A DNA stretch of 64,000 nt from Thalassospira indica (GCF_003403095.1 NZ_CP031555.1:1-64000); one strand, 5' to 3'. Shown: positions 54,400 through 63,276, counted from the stretch's first letter. Translations and numbers: made by a program. The notes: generated from the letters alone by a model not told the origin.

Positions 54400-55887
54400 T
54401 CAGGCTCCTGTCGCCGCAGTAACGATGGCTTCGGCTGTCATCTCGTTGCGATCAAATCGTGCTGCGATCCGGCCTTCATGCATGACGATAATGCGGTCCG
54501 ACATGCCCATCACTTCCGGAAGTTCCGATGACACCATAATCACTGACAATCCTTGTCCGACCAGTTCACCCATGAATTTGTGAACCGCAGCTTTCGAACC
54601 GATATCGATGCCTTTGGTCGGTTCATCAACAATGATGACATTCGGATTGGTGGCCAGCCATTTGCTGATGACGACCTTTTGCTGATTGCCACCAGATAGG
54701 TTTTCAACATTTTCCGACAGGCTTGCCGCCTTGAGCTGAAGACGCGTGGCATATTGCCGCGCGACATCAAACTCACGGGCCATGTCAATAAAGCCGGATC
54801 GCGACAGACCGCCCAATTGCGGAAGTGTGATGTTCTGAAAAATTGGCAGGCTCAGGATCGCGCCCTGATGCTGGCGATCTTCGGGGACGTAAACCAGCCC
54901 CTGATCGACCGCATCACCAGGTGTGCGCGGGTTAAAGGGTTTGTCATTCAGCATAATCGATCCGGCCGAGGTCCGGGTCAGGCCAAACAGGGCTTGCATG
55001 ACTTCACTGCGTCCTGCCCCGACGAGGCCATAAAATCCCAGGATCTCACCGCGGCGCAGCTGAAAGTCAATGTCAGCAAACTCTGTCGGATGGCACAGGC
55101 CTTCGACCGACATGACCGGTTCGCCGATTTCGGCTTCGATCTTTGGATAGATTTGTTTGACTGTGCGGCCGACCATCATTGCGACCAGGTCATCTTGGCT
55201 CACATCGTCAATTTCGCCCGAGCCAACAAATTGGCCGTCGCGAAAGACGGTGTAGCGATCGCAGATTTCAAAGATTTCATCGAACTTGTGGCTGATGAAC
55301 AAAATCGCCTTGCCCTCGTCGCGCAGACGACGGACCAACCGATAGAGTTCCTGAATTTCATGATGGGACAGGGATGCTGTTGGCTCATCCATGATGACAA
55401 TATTGGAATTGATCGACAGCGCACTGGCAAAGGACACCAGATGCTTGTGTGCGACACTTAGTTCACGCAGCGGAAGGTCCGGATCGATATTGACATCAAG
55501 ATATTCCAGAAGCGTTTTGGCGCGTTTGCGCATAAGCGGCCAATCCAACAGACCAAACCTGTTGCGGTTCTGGTTGTTGATAAAGATGTTCTGGGTGACG
55601 GTGAGTTCGTCAAACATCACCGCTTCCTGATGAATGGCGGAAATGCCGTGGCGCTTCGCATCGGTAGCGGCCTGCATTTTGACCGGCTTATTGTCAATCA
55701 GGATGTCGCCATCATCAGGTGTGTAGATGCCGGTAAGCACCTTTACCAAAGTGGACTTTCCTGCGCCATTTTCACCAATCAGGGCGGTGACCTGTCCGGG
55801 ATAGAGTTGCAGTTCGACGCCATCAAGCGCTTTAACCCCGGGGAATGTCTTGGAAATATTGCGCAGTTCAAGAACAGGCCTGTCCAT
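54400..55887 (-). CDS. rhaT: Rhamnose ABC transporter ATPase
   Basis: A sugar importer ATPase of 495 residues with two nucleotide-binding domains (RbsA type). Walker A is GENGAGKSTLVKVLTG, the first signature region includes LSVAHKHLVSFAS and Walker B is NIVIMDEPTASLS. In the second domain LSGGNQQKVVISKWLA and IVDEPTKGIDIG are clear. The start is placed at ATG 55887 (MDRPVLELRN). It energises RhaP and RhaQ. Confidence 0.92.
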   Translation of the reverse strand: MDRPVLELRNISKTFPGVKALDGVELQLYPGQVTALIGENGAGKSTLVKVLTGIYTPDDGDILIDNKPVKMQAATDAKRHGISAIHQEAVMFDELTVTQNIFINNQNRNRFGLLDWPLMRKRAKTLLEYLDVNIDPDLPLRELSVAHKHLVSFASALSINSNIVIMDEPTASLSHHEIQELYRLVRRLRDEGKAILFISHKFDEIFEICDRYTVFRDGQFVGSGEIDDVSQDDLVAMMVGRTVKQIYPKIEAEIGEPVMSVEGLCHPTEFADIDFQLRRGEILGFYGLVGAGRSEVMQALFGLTRTSAGSIMLNDKPFNPRTPGDAVDQGLVYVPEDRQHQGAILSLPIFQNITLPQLGGLSRSGFIDMAREFDVARQYATRLQLKAASLSENVENLSGGNQQKVVISKWLATNPNVIIVDEPTKGIDIGSKAAVHKFMGELVGQGLSVIMVSSELPEVMGMSDRIIVMHEGRIAARFDRNEMTAEAIVTAATGA

Positions 55888-56036
55888 GCTTCTCAAGCCT
55901 TCACATCAAAGTCTGGAAATTCTGGCTCAGGCCGCATGCGTTCGATGCAGATGCCTGAAGCGTCATCATCGCGGGAAAAAGAGTGGCGGAAACCGGTTCA
56001 GGGAGTAAAGGGTTTCCGCCAGTTCCGTGGTATCGC

Positions 56037-57023
56037 TTAGAAAATGTCGGCGAACTTGTGCACGTTCGACGCGTCATAAACGAACGGATCGGACATTGCG
56101 CCATTACCGTCTTTGTCAAAAGTGATGGTACCCATGCGACCGGCTTCGATCATCATGTGCTCATCGCCCTGCGTAAGCTGGTAAGCAATCATCATGGCCG
56201 AATAGCCAAGATCAATCGGGTTCCAGATGGCAAAGCTTTTGACGGAGCCGGCATCGACGTGACCTGCCAGTTCAGACGGCAGACCAAGACCGGTAACATA
56301 GACTTCGCCGATTTTGCCCTGATCAGCGACAGCCTGTGCGGCAGCAACAATGCCAACAGATGTCGGCGCAACGATCACTTTAAGATCGGGATATTTTTTG
56401 AGCAGTGCGACGGTTTCGCGATAGGATTTATCGGCAAGGTCATCGCCATAAACGGTATCAACGAGTTTCAACTGGCTGTATTCAGGCAGTACTTTTTTCA
56501 TCTCGTCGATCCAGATGTTCTGGTTGGTCGAGGTCGGGGTCGCAGACAGAATTGCCATTTCACCACCAGCGTCACCAACGACATCCGCTGCCAGTTTGAC
56601 GCACATTGCCCCAATCAAGGCGTTGCTTGACGGATTAAGGTGAACAATGCGGGCATCTTCGGCAACGCCACTGTCCCAGGAAATCACTTTGATACCACGA
56701 TCCATCGCGCGTTTGAGGATCGGAGCGAGTGCATCAGGATCGTTTGCGGAAACCGCAATTGCATCGACGCGCTGCGCCATCAGGGAGTTAATGCTTTCGA
56801 TCTGACCTTCGGCAGTGGTCGAGGTCGGCCCGGTATAAATGACTTCTGCATTGCCGACTTCCTTGGCAGCTTCCATTGCGCCATCACGGGCCGCTTCAAA
56901 GAAGCCATTGCCAAGCGATTTAACAACAAGTCCGACACGAACCGGATCAGCGGCCTGTGCGGTTACCGATGCCATGCCCATGGCAAAAATGGCGGCGGCC
57001 ATCAGAGACTTCTTGAATTTCAT
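56037..57023 (-). CDS. rhaS: Rhamnose ABC transporter substrate-binding protein
   Basis: A periplasmic sugar-binding protein of 328 residues (LacI-like type I fold) with signal peptide MKFKKSLMAAAIFAMGMASVTAQA. The mature start PVRVGLVVKSLGNGFFEAARDGAM and the segment QRVDAIAVSANDPDAL fit rhamnose-binding RhaS. The gap to rhaT is about 150 bases, and the gene follows rhaR, so receptor synthesis may exceed channel synthesis. Confidence 0.9.
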   Translation of the reverse strand: MKFKKSLMAAAIFAMGMASVTAQAADPVRVGLVVKSLGNGFFEAARDGAMEAAKEVGNAEVIYTGPTSTTAEGQIESINSLMAQRVDAIAVSANDPDALAPILKRAMDRGIKVISWDSGVAEDARIVHLNPSSNALIGAMCVKLAADVVGDAGGEMAILSATPTSTNQNIWIDEMKKVLPEYSQLKLVDTVYGDDLADKSYRETVALLKKYPDLKVIVAPTSVGIVAAAQAVADQGKIGEVYVTGLGLPSELAGHVDAGSVKSFAIWNPIDLGYSAMMIAYQLTQGDEHMMIEAGRMGTITFDKDGNGAMSDPFVYDASNVHKFADIF

Positions 57024-57092
57024 AACGTTCCTCCATGATTGATTTTATTGGTTATTGTCTGACAGGCGCCGGGCTCTTTTTGTCCCTTTGGG

Positions 57093-57902
57093 CTATGCGC
57101 TTGCCGTATTTCGATCTTCTTGTTCCTTGGCCTGCACAACGACAAGTTTGATGCTGGCGCGCTCAAGCATGGCGCGGTCTTCGTCACCAATTCCGTCGTC
57201 TGTGATCAGGGTGTCGATATTGTCGAGCTTGCACAGGAACATGTTGCTGCGCTGGCTGAATTTGGTGCTGTCGATCATGACCACCAGCTTCTCTGCTTGC
57301 GCGATCAGGCGCTGTTCCGACTGGATGATCATCGGATCACTTTCCATCAGGCCCATTGAATTGATGCCCTGTGCCCCGACAAATGCTTTGGAGGCGTAAA
57401 AGTTGTGGATCACATCGCTTTCAAACGGACTGAGAATGATGTTCTGTTCGCGATAAATGGTGCCACCAGGCACAACCACACTGTTTTCGCTATGCTCGAT
57501 CAGGTAATCGGCCAGCGGAAAGGAATTGGTCAGAACCTGCATCTTCTTGGACTTGAGAAGCGGGGCCATCTGGTAGGTGGTGGAACCACCATGAATGATG
57601 ATGGAGTCGCCCGGTTCGCACATCTCGACAGCGCGTTCCGCAATCGCCGCCTTCTGCGCAACATTGAGCGTTTTTGTTACAAAGAACGGACGTCCCAGCA
57701 ATTGTTTGCTGGTGACTGGATTGATGGCCTCTGCCCCGCCGCGAATGCGACGAAGCTTATTATCTTCGTCGAGTGCAGCGATGTCGCGGCGAATGGTGGC
57801 CTCGGAAACGTCCAGCATATCCACAAGCTGGGCGACCGTGACAACGGGGTGTTCCCCGACCGCACGCAAAATCAATCTATGTCGTTCACGTTCATGCATC
57901 AT
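57093..57902 (-). CDS. rhaR: DeoR-family rhamnose regulator
   Basis: A DeoR repressor of 269 residues. The N-terminal helix-turn-helix is TVAQLVDMLDVSEATIRRDIAALD, here by its key SEATIRRDI, followed by a LRRIRGGA wing. The C-terminal sugar-phosphate domain shows IIIHGGSTTYQMAPLL and FVGAQGINSMGLM. ATG 57902 has GGAGAG just upstream. It lies first in the rhaSTPQUK direction and faces rhaD, so it should control both promoters, with rhamnulose-1-phosphate or a related compound as inducer. Confidence 0.9.
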   Translation of the reverse strand: MMHERERHRLILRAVGEHPVVTVAQLVDMLDVSEATIRRDIAALDEDNKLRRIRGGAEAINPVTSKQLLGRPFFVTKTLNVAQKAAIAERAVEMCEPGDSIIIHGGSTTYQMAPLLKSKKMQVLTNSFPLADYLIEHSENSVVVPGGTIYREQNIILSPFESDVIHNFYASKAFVGAQGINSMGLMESDPMIIQSEQRLIAQAEKLVVMIDSTKFSQRSNMFLCKLDNIDTLITDDGIGDEDRAMLERASIKLVVVQAKEQEDRNTASA

Positions 57903-57966
57903 TGGCTCTCCATTCGCCTGATATTCGCGCATACTCAGTCATTGTCAAACAAAAAATGTCATAATT

Positions 57967-58002
57967 GATCATATTGCAGCGCAATATTGAAAGAATATGA
58001 TC
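57967..58002. promoter_or_regulatory. Candidate RhaR operator between rhaR and rhaD
   Basis: A perfect 9-base inverted repeat GATCATATT (57967-57975) and AATATGATC (57994-58002) lies in the shared divergent promoter region. Its position makes it the natural site for the DeoR-type regulator. Confidence 0.6.
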
Positions 58003-58117
58003 GTTTTTGATTGACTGTGATTGGAATCCGGTTTAGTTGCTTGAAAAAAATGGGAGGCGGCAAAAGCATTCATAGCAGACCGCCATGTGTAACGTCCAAG
58101 TGATAGGTTATCGGATC

Positions 58118-60220
58118 ATGTCATCTGTTCCCTCTGAGATTCTTCTTCCAAACAAATGGGACGCGGAACACGCCGCAGGCCTGAGTGAGCCTGAGCGTTT
58201 GCTGTATCGGTCCAACCTTCTTGGTTCTGATTTGCGCATCACCAATTTTGGTGGCGGAAATACATCCGCCAAGGTTTGGCAAAAGGATCCACTTGGCGGC
58301 GATGAAGTCGAAGTGCTTTGGGTCAAGGGATCAGGTGGTGATGTCGGCAGCATGAAGCTTGACGGGTTCTCGACCCTTTACATGGATAAGCTGCGCGCGC
58401 TTAAGGGGCTGTATCGCGGTGAAGAGTTCGAAGATGAAATGGTGGCTTATCTGCCGCACTGCACCTTTAACCTCAACCCGCGCGCGGCAAGTATCGATAC
58501 ACCGCTTCATGCCTATATCAATAAGCCGCATGTCGACCACATGCACCCTGATGCCGTGATTGCGATTGCCGCCTCAAAAGACAGTCGGGCGATAACTCAG
58601 GAAATCTATGGTGATGATATCGGTTGGTTACCTTGGAAACGTCCGGGCTATCAGCTTGGCCTGATGCTTGAGCAGTATTTTAACGACAATCCGAACAGCA
58701 AGGGTGTCGTTCTTGAAAGCCACGGCCTGTTCACCTGGGGCGACAGCGCTGAGGAATGCTACAACACCACAGTTGAAATCATTAACAAGGCAATTGCCTG
58801 GTTTGATGGCAAAACGGCAGGTGCCGAAATTTTTGGCGGGGTGCGCCACAAAAGCCTCGATGCGGGGCGTCGCCGTGAAATTGCTTCGACCCTGATGCCG
58901 CGGATCCGCAGTTTTATTGATGCGGGCGAACGCAAAATTGGTCATTTCAACGATAGCGAAGCGGTCTTGGAGTTTGTGAACTCGCATAAGCTGGAAGAGC
59001 TTGCTGCACTTGGGACGTCATGTCCGGACCACTTCCTGCGAACCAAAATCCGTCCGATCATTATCGATTTTGATCCGGCCAAACCTGATCTGGACGCTGT
59101 GATCGAAGGATTGTCTGAAGCCTTTGCCAGCTATCGCGAGGATTACAAAGGCTATTACGAGCGCTGCAAACACGATAACAGTCCCGCCATGCGTGACCCC
59201 AATCCAGTGATCTACCTGATCCCGGGTGTGGGGATGCTGTCCTTTGCCAAGGACAAGGCAACAGCACGTATTGCTGGCGAGTTTTATGTCAACGCGATCA
59301 ATGTCATGCGCGGTGCCGACACCGTCAGCACCTATATGGGGCTGGATGAGCAGGAAGCGTTCGATATCGAATACTGGCTGTTGGAAGAAGCCAAATTACA
59401 GCGCATGCCCAAACCCAAAAGTCTGGCGGGCCGCGTTGCGGTTGTCACAGGCGGTGCCGGTGGCATCGGCAAGGCAACTTGCGGACGTCTGTTGCAGGAG
59501 GGCGCCTGTATTGTTGCCTGTGATATTGATGAAACAGCACTGAGCGAGGCAGTCTCAGACCTGCAATCCGTCTTTGGCAAGGATCAGGTGCGTGGACTTC
59601 CCGTCAATGTGACCAGTGAAGACTCAGTCATCAAACTGATGCATGACAGTTGTGCGGAATTTGGCGGCATCGATATCTTGGTGTCGAATGCGGGCATTTC
59701 GTCTGCTGCACCAATCGATGAAACCAGCCTCGAAGTCTGGCAGCGCAACATGGATATCCTCTCAACCGGTTATTTCCTGGTTGCGCGTGAAGCCTTCAAG
59801 ATCATGAAGTTGCAAAAGCGCCCAGCCAGCATGGTGTTTGTTGCATCCAAAAACGGGCTGGTTGCATCGCCGGGGGCATCGGCCTATTGCACAGCCAAGG
59901 CTTCGGAAATTCAGTTGGCCCGTTGTCTCGCGCTGGAAGGCGCACCGTTTGGCATTCGCGTCAATGTGGTTAACCCGGATGCGGTTCTGCGCGGATCAAA
60001 AATCTGGTCTGGTGAGTGGCGCGAACAACGCGCCAAGGCCTATGACATGGCACCCGATCAACTTGAAGAGCATTACCGTCAGCGCAGTATGCTCAAGCTC
60101 AATGTCTTGCCAGAAGACATTGCAGAGGCGATCTATTTCCTAGCCTCCGACAATGCGGCAAAATCAACGGGTAACGTGGTTAATGTCGATGCCGGTCATG
60201 CACCGTCATTCACCCGATAA
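58118..60220 (+). CDS. rhaD: Bifunctional rhamnulose-1-phosphate aldolase / lactaldehyde dehydrogenase
   Basis: A fusion of 700 residues, as in the Rhizobium RhaD. The N-terminal half (to about 420) is a class II aldolase with zinc histidines (DTPLHAYINKPHVDHMHPDA, here by HVDHMHPD) and VLESHGLFTWGDS. The C-terminal third is a short-chain dehydrogenase with VVTGGAGGIGKATC and the active-site SAYCTAKAS. It cleaves L-rhamnulose-1-phosphate to DHAP and L-lactaldehyde and oxidises the latter. The start at ATG 58118 is preferred to 58085. Confidence 0.92.
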   Translation: MSSVPSEILLPNKWDAEHAAGLSEPERLLYRSNLLGSDLRITNFGGGNTSAKVWQKDPLGGDEVEVLWVKGSGGDVGSMKLDGFSTLYMDKLRALKGLYRGEEFEDEMVAYLPHCTFNLNPRAASIDTPLHAYINKPHVDHMHPDAVIAIAASKDSRAITQEIYGDDIGWLPWKRPGYQLGLMLEQYFNDNPNSKGVVLESHGLFTWGDSAEECYNTTVEIINKAIAWFDGKTAGAEIFGGVRHKSLDAGRRREIASTLMPRIRSFIDAGERKIGHFNDSEAVLEFVNSHKLEELAALGTSCPDHFLRTKIRPIIIDFDPAKPDLDAVIEGLSEAFASYREDYKGYYERCKHDNSPAMRDPNPVIYLIPGVGMLSFAKDKATARIAGEFYVNAINVMRGADTVSTYMGLDEQEAFDIEYWLLEEAKLQRMPKPKSLAGRVAVVTGGAGGIGKATCGRLLQEGACIVACDIDETALSEAVSDLQSVFGKDQVRGLPVNVTSEDSVIKLMHDSCAEFGGIDILVSNAGISSAAPIDETSLEVWQRNMDILSTGYFLVAREAFKIMKLQKRPASMVFVASKNGLVASPGASAYCTAKASEIQLARCLALEGAPFGIRVNVVNPDAVLRGSKIWSGEWREQRAKAYDMAPDQLEEHYRQRSMLKLNVLPEDIAEAIYFLASDNAAKSTGNVVNVDAGHAPSFTR

Positions 60221-60260
60221 ACATATCAAGGGTCGGCTATAACGACCCGGGGAGGAACCC

Positions 60261-61559
60261 ATGGCTTCACAAGCACCGATTTCGGCAGAACTGATTGCCG
60301 AACATAACGATGCGCATCGTTCCGCATCGGATTCAGATTATAGCGCACTGGGTGAGCAACTTGCCCGTCGTGGACTTGATATCGAAAAACTGACGACGGC
60401 AGCCCGGAACTTTTCGGTCGCAATCCCGTCCTGGGGTGTCGGAACCGGCGGGACGCGGTTTGCGCGTTTCCCCGGTGTGGGCGAGCCACGCAACATCTTT
60501 GAAAAGCTTGCCGATTGCGCCGTCATTCAGCAGTTGGGCCGTGCGACGCCGACAGTGTCGCTACATATCCCGTGGGACAAGGTCGATGATCTCGGTGAAC
60601 TGCGCGATGTCGCGACGGGATATGGCCTTGGTTTTGACGCGATGAATTCCAACACGTTTCAGGACCAGGATGATCAAAACCAGTCATACAAGTTTGGTAG
60701 CCTCAGTCATTCTGAAGCTGCGGTGCGTGAACAGGCAGTTGCCCATAACCTTGAATGTATTGAAATTGGTCAGAAACTTAGCTCAAAGGCGCTGACTGTC
60801 TGGGTTGGGGATGGAACGAACTTCCCGGGACAGCAAAGTTTTACGCGCAGCTTTGAGCGTTATCTTGATGCGATGAAGGCGGTCTATGCAGGCGTACCCG
60901 ATGACTGGAAGCTGTTCATCGAACACAAGATTTTTGAACCGGCTTTCTACTCAACCGTCATTCAGGACTGGGGGAGCAACTATCTCGCCGCAACCGAACT
61001 CGGTCCAAAGGCATCCTGCCTTGTCGATCTTGGTCATCATGCGCCGAATGTAAATATCGAAATGATCGTTGCCCGGCTGTTTCAGTTCGGTAAGCTTGGC
61101 GGCTTCCATTTCAATGACAGCAAATACGGTGATGATGACCTCGATAGCGGATCGATCAATCCTTATCAGCTGTTCCTTGTTTTCAATGAACTGGTCGAGG
61201 CAGAGCGCCGTGCGCCGGAAAAATTCGATCCGGCCTACATGCTTGATCAATCCCACAATGTGACGGACCCGATCGAAAGCCTGATTTCGAGTGCGGTTGA
61301 AGTGCAGCGGGCTTATGTGCAGGCATTGCTCGTCGACCGTGCCGCGCTTGAAGGCTATCAGGACGAAAATGATGTGATGATGGCAAACCGTACGCTCAAG
61401 ACAGCATACAATACCGATGTGTCACCAATACTCGCCATGGCGCGTCAGCGTGCTGGCGGGGCAATTGACCCGGTTATCGCCTATCGTAAAGCCGGTTATC
61501 GAAACGCTGTTGGCAAACAACGCCCGGCTAGTCGCAGCAGTGGTGGTGGAATAGTTTAA
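60261..61559 (+). CDS. rhaI: L-rhamnose isomerase (RhaI type)
   Basis: A TIM-barrel sugar isomerase of 432 residues converting L-rhamnose to L-rhamnulose. Metal-ligand segments are FIEHKIFEPAFYS, LVDLGHHAPNVNIE and GFHFNDSKYGDDDLD. It follows the alphaproteobacterial RhaI pattern, not enterobacterial RhaA. It is 40 bases after rhaD with a GGAGG site and forms a two-gene operon ended by a terminator. Confidence 0.93.
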   Translation: MASQAPISAELIAEHNDAHRSASDSDYSALGEQLARRGLDIEKLTTAARNFSVAIPSWGVGTGGTRFARFPGVGEPRNIFEKLADCAVIQQLGRATPTVSLHIPWDKVDDLGELRDVATGYGLGFDAMNSNTFQDQDDQNQSYKFGSLSHSEAAVREQAVAHNLECIEIGQKLSSKALTVWVGDGTNFPGQQSFTRSFERYLDAMKAVYAGVPDDWKLFIEHKIFEPAFYSTVIQDWGSNYLAATELGPKASCLVDLGHHAPNVNIEMIVARLFQFGKLGGFHFNDSKYGDDDLDSGSINPYQLFLVFNELVEAERRAPEKFDPAYMLDQSHNVTDPIESLISSAVEVQRAYVQALLVDRAALEGYQDENDVMMANRTLKTAYNTDVSPILAMARQRAGGAIDPVIAYRKAGYRNAVGKQRPASRSSGGGIV

Positions 61560-61587
61560 GCAACCGGTAATTCACCGAAAAAACTAG

Positions 61588-61621
61588 AAAAGCCGAAGGC
61601 AATGCCTTCGGCTTCTTATTT
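61588..61621 (+). terminator. Terminator of rhaDI
   Basis: Arms AGCCGAAGGC (61591-61600) and GCCTTCGGCT (61604-61613) form a stable hairpin with flanking A and T bases. It lies inside the element, just before its right end. Confidence 0.85.
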
Positions 61622-61680
61622 TACGCGTCACAGATTCTAAAATTATGCGTCGCGTTTCCGGTTTTATGCGTCAATTCACA
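61622..61680 (-). repeat. Right end RE1 of the rhamnose cassette
   Basis: Read on the minus strand from 61680: TGTGAATTGACGCATAAAACCGG, then GACGCATAATTTTAG and GTGACGCGTAAAAT. The TGAC/CGAC sites lie at offsets 7, 28 and 50, a regular spacing of about 21-22 bases. The terminal 23 bases match LE1 with two differences. Confidence 0.75.
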
Positions 61681-61682
61681 GT

Positions 61683-61785
61683 TGTGAATTGACGCATAAA
61701 ACTGGAATTCAAAATGCCAAAACTCCAGGAAATCACACAATCTATGACACATAAAACTAGCCCATTCTGACACAACTAACTGTAA
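61683..61785 (+). repeat. Second left end LE2, abutting RE1
   Basis: Begins TGTGAATTGACGCATAAAACTGG, two bases (GT) after RE1. TGAC sites lie at 61690, 61745 and 61768, the same offsets (7, 62, 85) as in LE1, although the spacer bases differ. Together RE1 and LE2 form a near-perfect palindrome around 61681. Confidence 0.75.
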
Positions 61786-61954
61786 TTTTTCTTCTGTAAG
61801 AAATTATCTTTTTAAAACAAATGACTAGAGAACCCGCCTCACACCTTCAAGCTGCCAAAGTTCCAACTTTATTTGTCACATTTCCAGCCTGAAGAGCCAT
61901 CCCAAAAACATTGGTACTAATCCCATTTTTTGTTGACGAGTAAGTCATTAAGCC

Positions 61955-61984
61955 CCAGCATGTACCGTGCACGGTACATGCTGG
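61955..61984. promoter_or_regulatory. 30-base palindrome upstream of higB
   Basis: CCAGCATGTACCG-TGCA-CGGTACATGCTGG is a perfect inverted repeat ending 6 bases before the toxin start codon. Its position suggests the operator of the HigBA operon, bound by the HTH antitoxin. Confidence 0.6.
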
Positions 61985-61990
61985 CAATGA

Positions 61991-62329
61991 ATGAAGAGGA
62001 TTGAAGCGCATTTCTCTAGAACACAAGGCGAGATAGAGCCGGTACGAGAGTTTCTCAAACAACTTGATCAACCGGATCGTAAAAGCGTTGGTGAGGATAT
62101 TGCTACTGTAGAATATGGTTGGCCGCTAGGCATGCCGACTTGCAGACCGCTTGGCAACAGACTTTGGGAAGCACTAAGCAATATCTCCAGCAAGCGAATT
62201 GTCAGGGTTATTTTATGTATCGCGAACCAATCAGTCCTTTTACTCCACGCCCTCACTAAGAAGACGCAAAAAACGCCGCCCGAAGATATGAACCTTGCAC
62301 TCTTGCGCAACAAGGAACTTGAGAAATGA
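61991..62329 (+). CDS. higB: RelE/HigB-type toxin (phage Gp49-like)
   Basis: A 112-residue basic RNase-type toxin. The segment VREFLKQLDQPDRKSVGEDIAT, here by LDQPDRKSV, GMPTCRPLGNRLWEAL and ILLCIANQSVLLLHALTKK-like ILCIANQSVLLLHAL follow the Gp49/HigB pattern of ribosome-dependent mRNA interferases. TPPEDMNLALLRNKEL ends the fold. It is the first gene of a toxin-first operon, with a 4-base overlap to the antitoxin. A clear ribosome-binding site is not seen, so the start is provisional. Confidence 0.85.
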   Translation: MKRIEAHFSRTQGEIEPVREFLKQLDQPDRKSVGEDIATVEYGWPLGMPTCRPLGNRLWEALSNISSKRIVRVILCIANQSVLLLHALTKKTQKTPPEDMNLALLRNKELEK

Positions 62330-62604
62330 ATGATCACATTGGTTCTTCCTTTGATGATTTCCTCGAAGAGGGGGGCATTCAGGAAGAAGTGGAAAATGTC
62401 GCCATTAAGCGAGTTCTCGCATGGCAGCTTCGTCAGGAAATGGATAAGAAACGTTTGAGCAAAACAATGATGGCCCGAGCGATGAAGACAAGCCGCGCTC
62501 AACTTGATCGATTGCTTGATGACACAAATGACAAGGTGCAGCTTGATACCATGATCCGCGGCGCTAAAGCTGTCGGTCGTAAGCTCAAGCTTGAATTGGC
62601 TTGA
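62326..62604 (+). CDS. higA: HigA-type HTH antitoxin
   Basis: A 92-residue XRE-type antitoxin. The HTH is LSKTMMARAMKTSRAQLDRLLDD, seen by its TSRAQLDRLLDD recognition part, with LAWQLRQEMDKK before it and GAKAVGRKLKLELA at the end. It neutralises HigB and probably binds the upstream palindrome. Its start overlaps the toxin stop by 4 bases. Confidence 0.87.
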   Translation: MNDHIGSSFDDFLEEGGIQEEVENVAIKRVLAWQLRQEMDKKRLSKTMMARAMKTSRAQLDRLLDDTNDKVQLDTMIRGAKAVGRKLKLELA

Positions 62605-62806
62605 AGCACTAACTCATTCTTTCATTCACCCGTCGAATTCGAAAGGCGACAAATCTGATCAAACCGGGTGTCTACAATTCCAGGGGCTATTCAGTTTATC
62701 ATCGGCCTCGAACCAAGCGCGAATACTCGCTTAAATGCCAAGTTTGTTTTTCTGACTTACGGTACCGACGATAAGCTTTCCTTTACGGACGAGAGGGAAT
62801 GAAGGC

Positions 62807-63064
62807 ATGCAAAAAGTTTCAGCAACAGAACTGGCAAAGAAATTTGGTGCGTACAAATCGCGAGCACTCGTCGAGCCTCTTTGCGTGACGTGCAATGGTC
62901 GTGCTGAGCTTGTGCTTATGTCGCGAACGGAGTTCCTGAAGTTGCGTAACAGCTACAGAGCGTCAATCAAAACGGTTGATCTTTCCGAGAAGGAACTCAA
63001 CTTGATCATGAATACCAAACCTGCGACGGGCTCTGAACAATATGATCACGAAGTGGTTGATTGA
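62807..63064 (+). CDS. Phd/YefM-like antitoxin, partner not evident
   Basis: An 85-residue protein with the Phd-like N-terminus MQKVSATELAKKFGAYKSRAL, then EPLCVTCNGRAELVLMSRTEFLKL, the DNA-binding and dimer fold of this family. No intact toxin follows. A downstream frame near 63090 has a short QSDQL stretch that recalls MazF/PemK proteins, but it is far too weak to call. It is therefore an orphan antitoxin or has lost its toxin. Confidence 0.65.
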   Translation: MQKVSATELAKKFGAYKSRALVEPLCVTCNGRAELVLMSRTEFLKLRNSYRASIKTVDLSEKELNLIMNTKPATGSEQYDHEVVD

Positions 63065-63276
63065 AAGAACACCATTGCGGGCAGCACAATCAGATCAGCT
63101 TCTTCACGACTGCTTTTCGTCCAAGAGAAGTAAAAAATCCATAAAATCAATTTCTTATCATATATTCAGTTTGCGCAAAGGGCCACAAACTTCGAAGATC
63201 ATGTGTCGAATTTTACTTGTAGTGTAAGTTTGTCATGCAGCAAACTGGATATCACGGTCCAAGGTAGTCACCTAGG

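Larger units (their letters stand above)
50388..61680. mobile_element. Candidate Tn7-like element carrying the L-rhamnose locus
   Basis: The interval is bounded by inverted terminal sequences. The left starts TGTGAATTGACGCACAAAAC and the right, read inward on the minus strand, starts TGTGAATTGACGCATAAAAC. It encloses exactly the rhaR to rhaK and rhaD-rhaI genes. Each end has three TGAC-type repeats, spaced widely on the left (offsets 7, 62, 85) and tightly on the right (7, 28, 50), as Tn7-family transposase sites are. No transposase is inside, so it would be non-autonomous or a relic. The five bases before the left end (GTCAA) do not match those after the right end, so no target duplication is evident. 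Confidence 0.55.
61560..61990. other. Element-end junction and AT-rich stretch before higB
   Basis: No gene is supported. In order it holds a terminator, the right end RE1, the left end LE2, an AT-rich segment and a 30-base palindrome. The ends are described as separate features. Confidence 0.6.
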
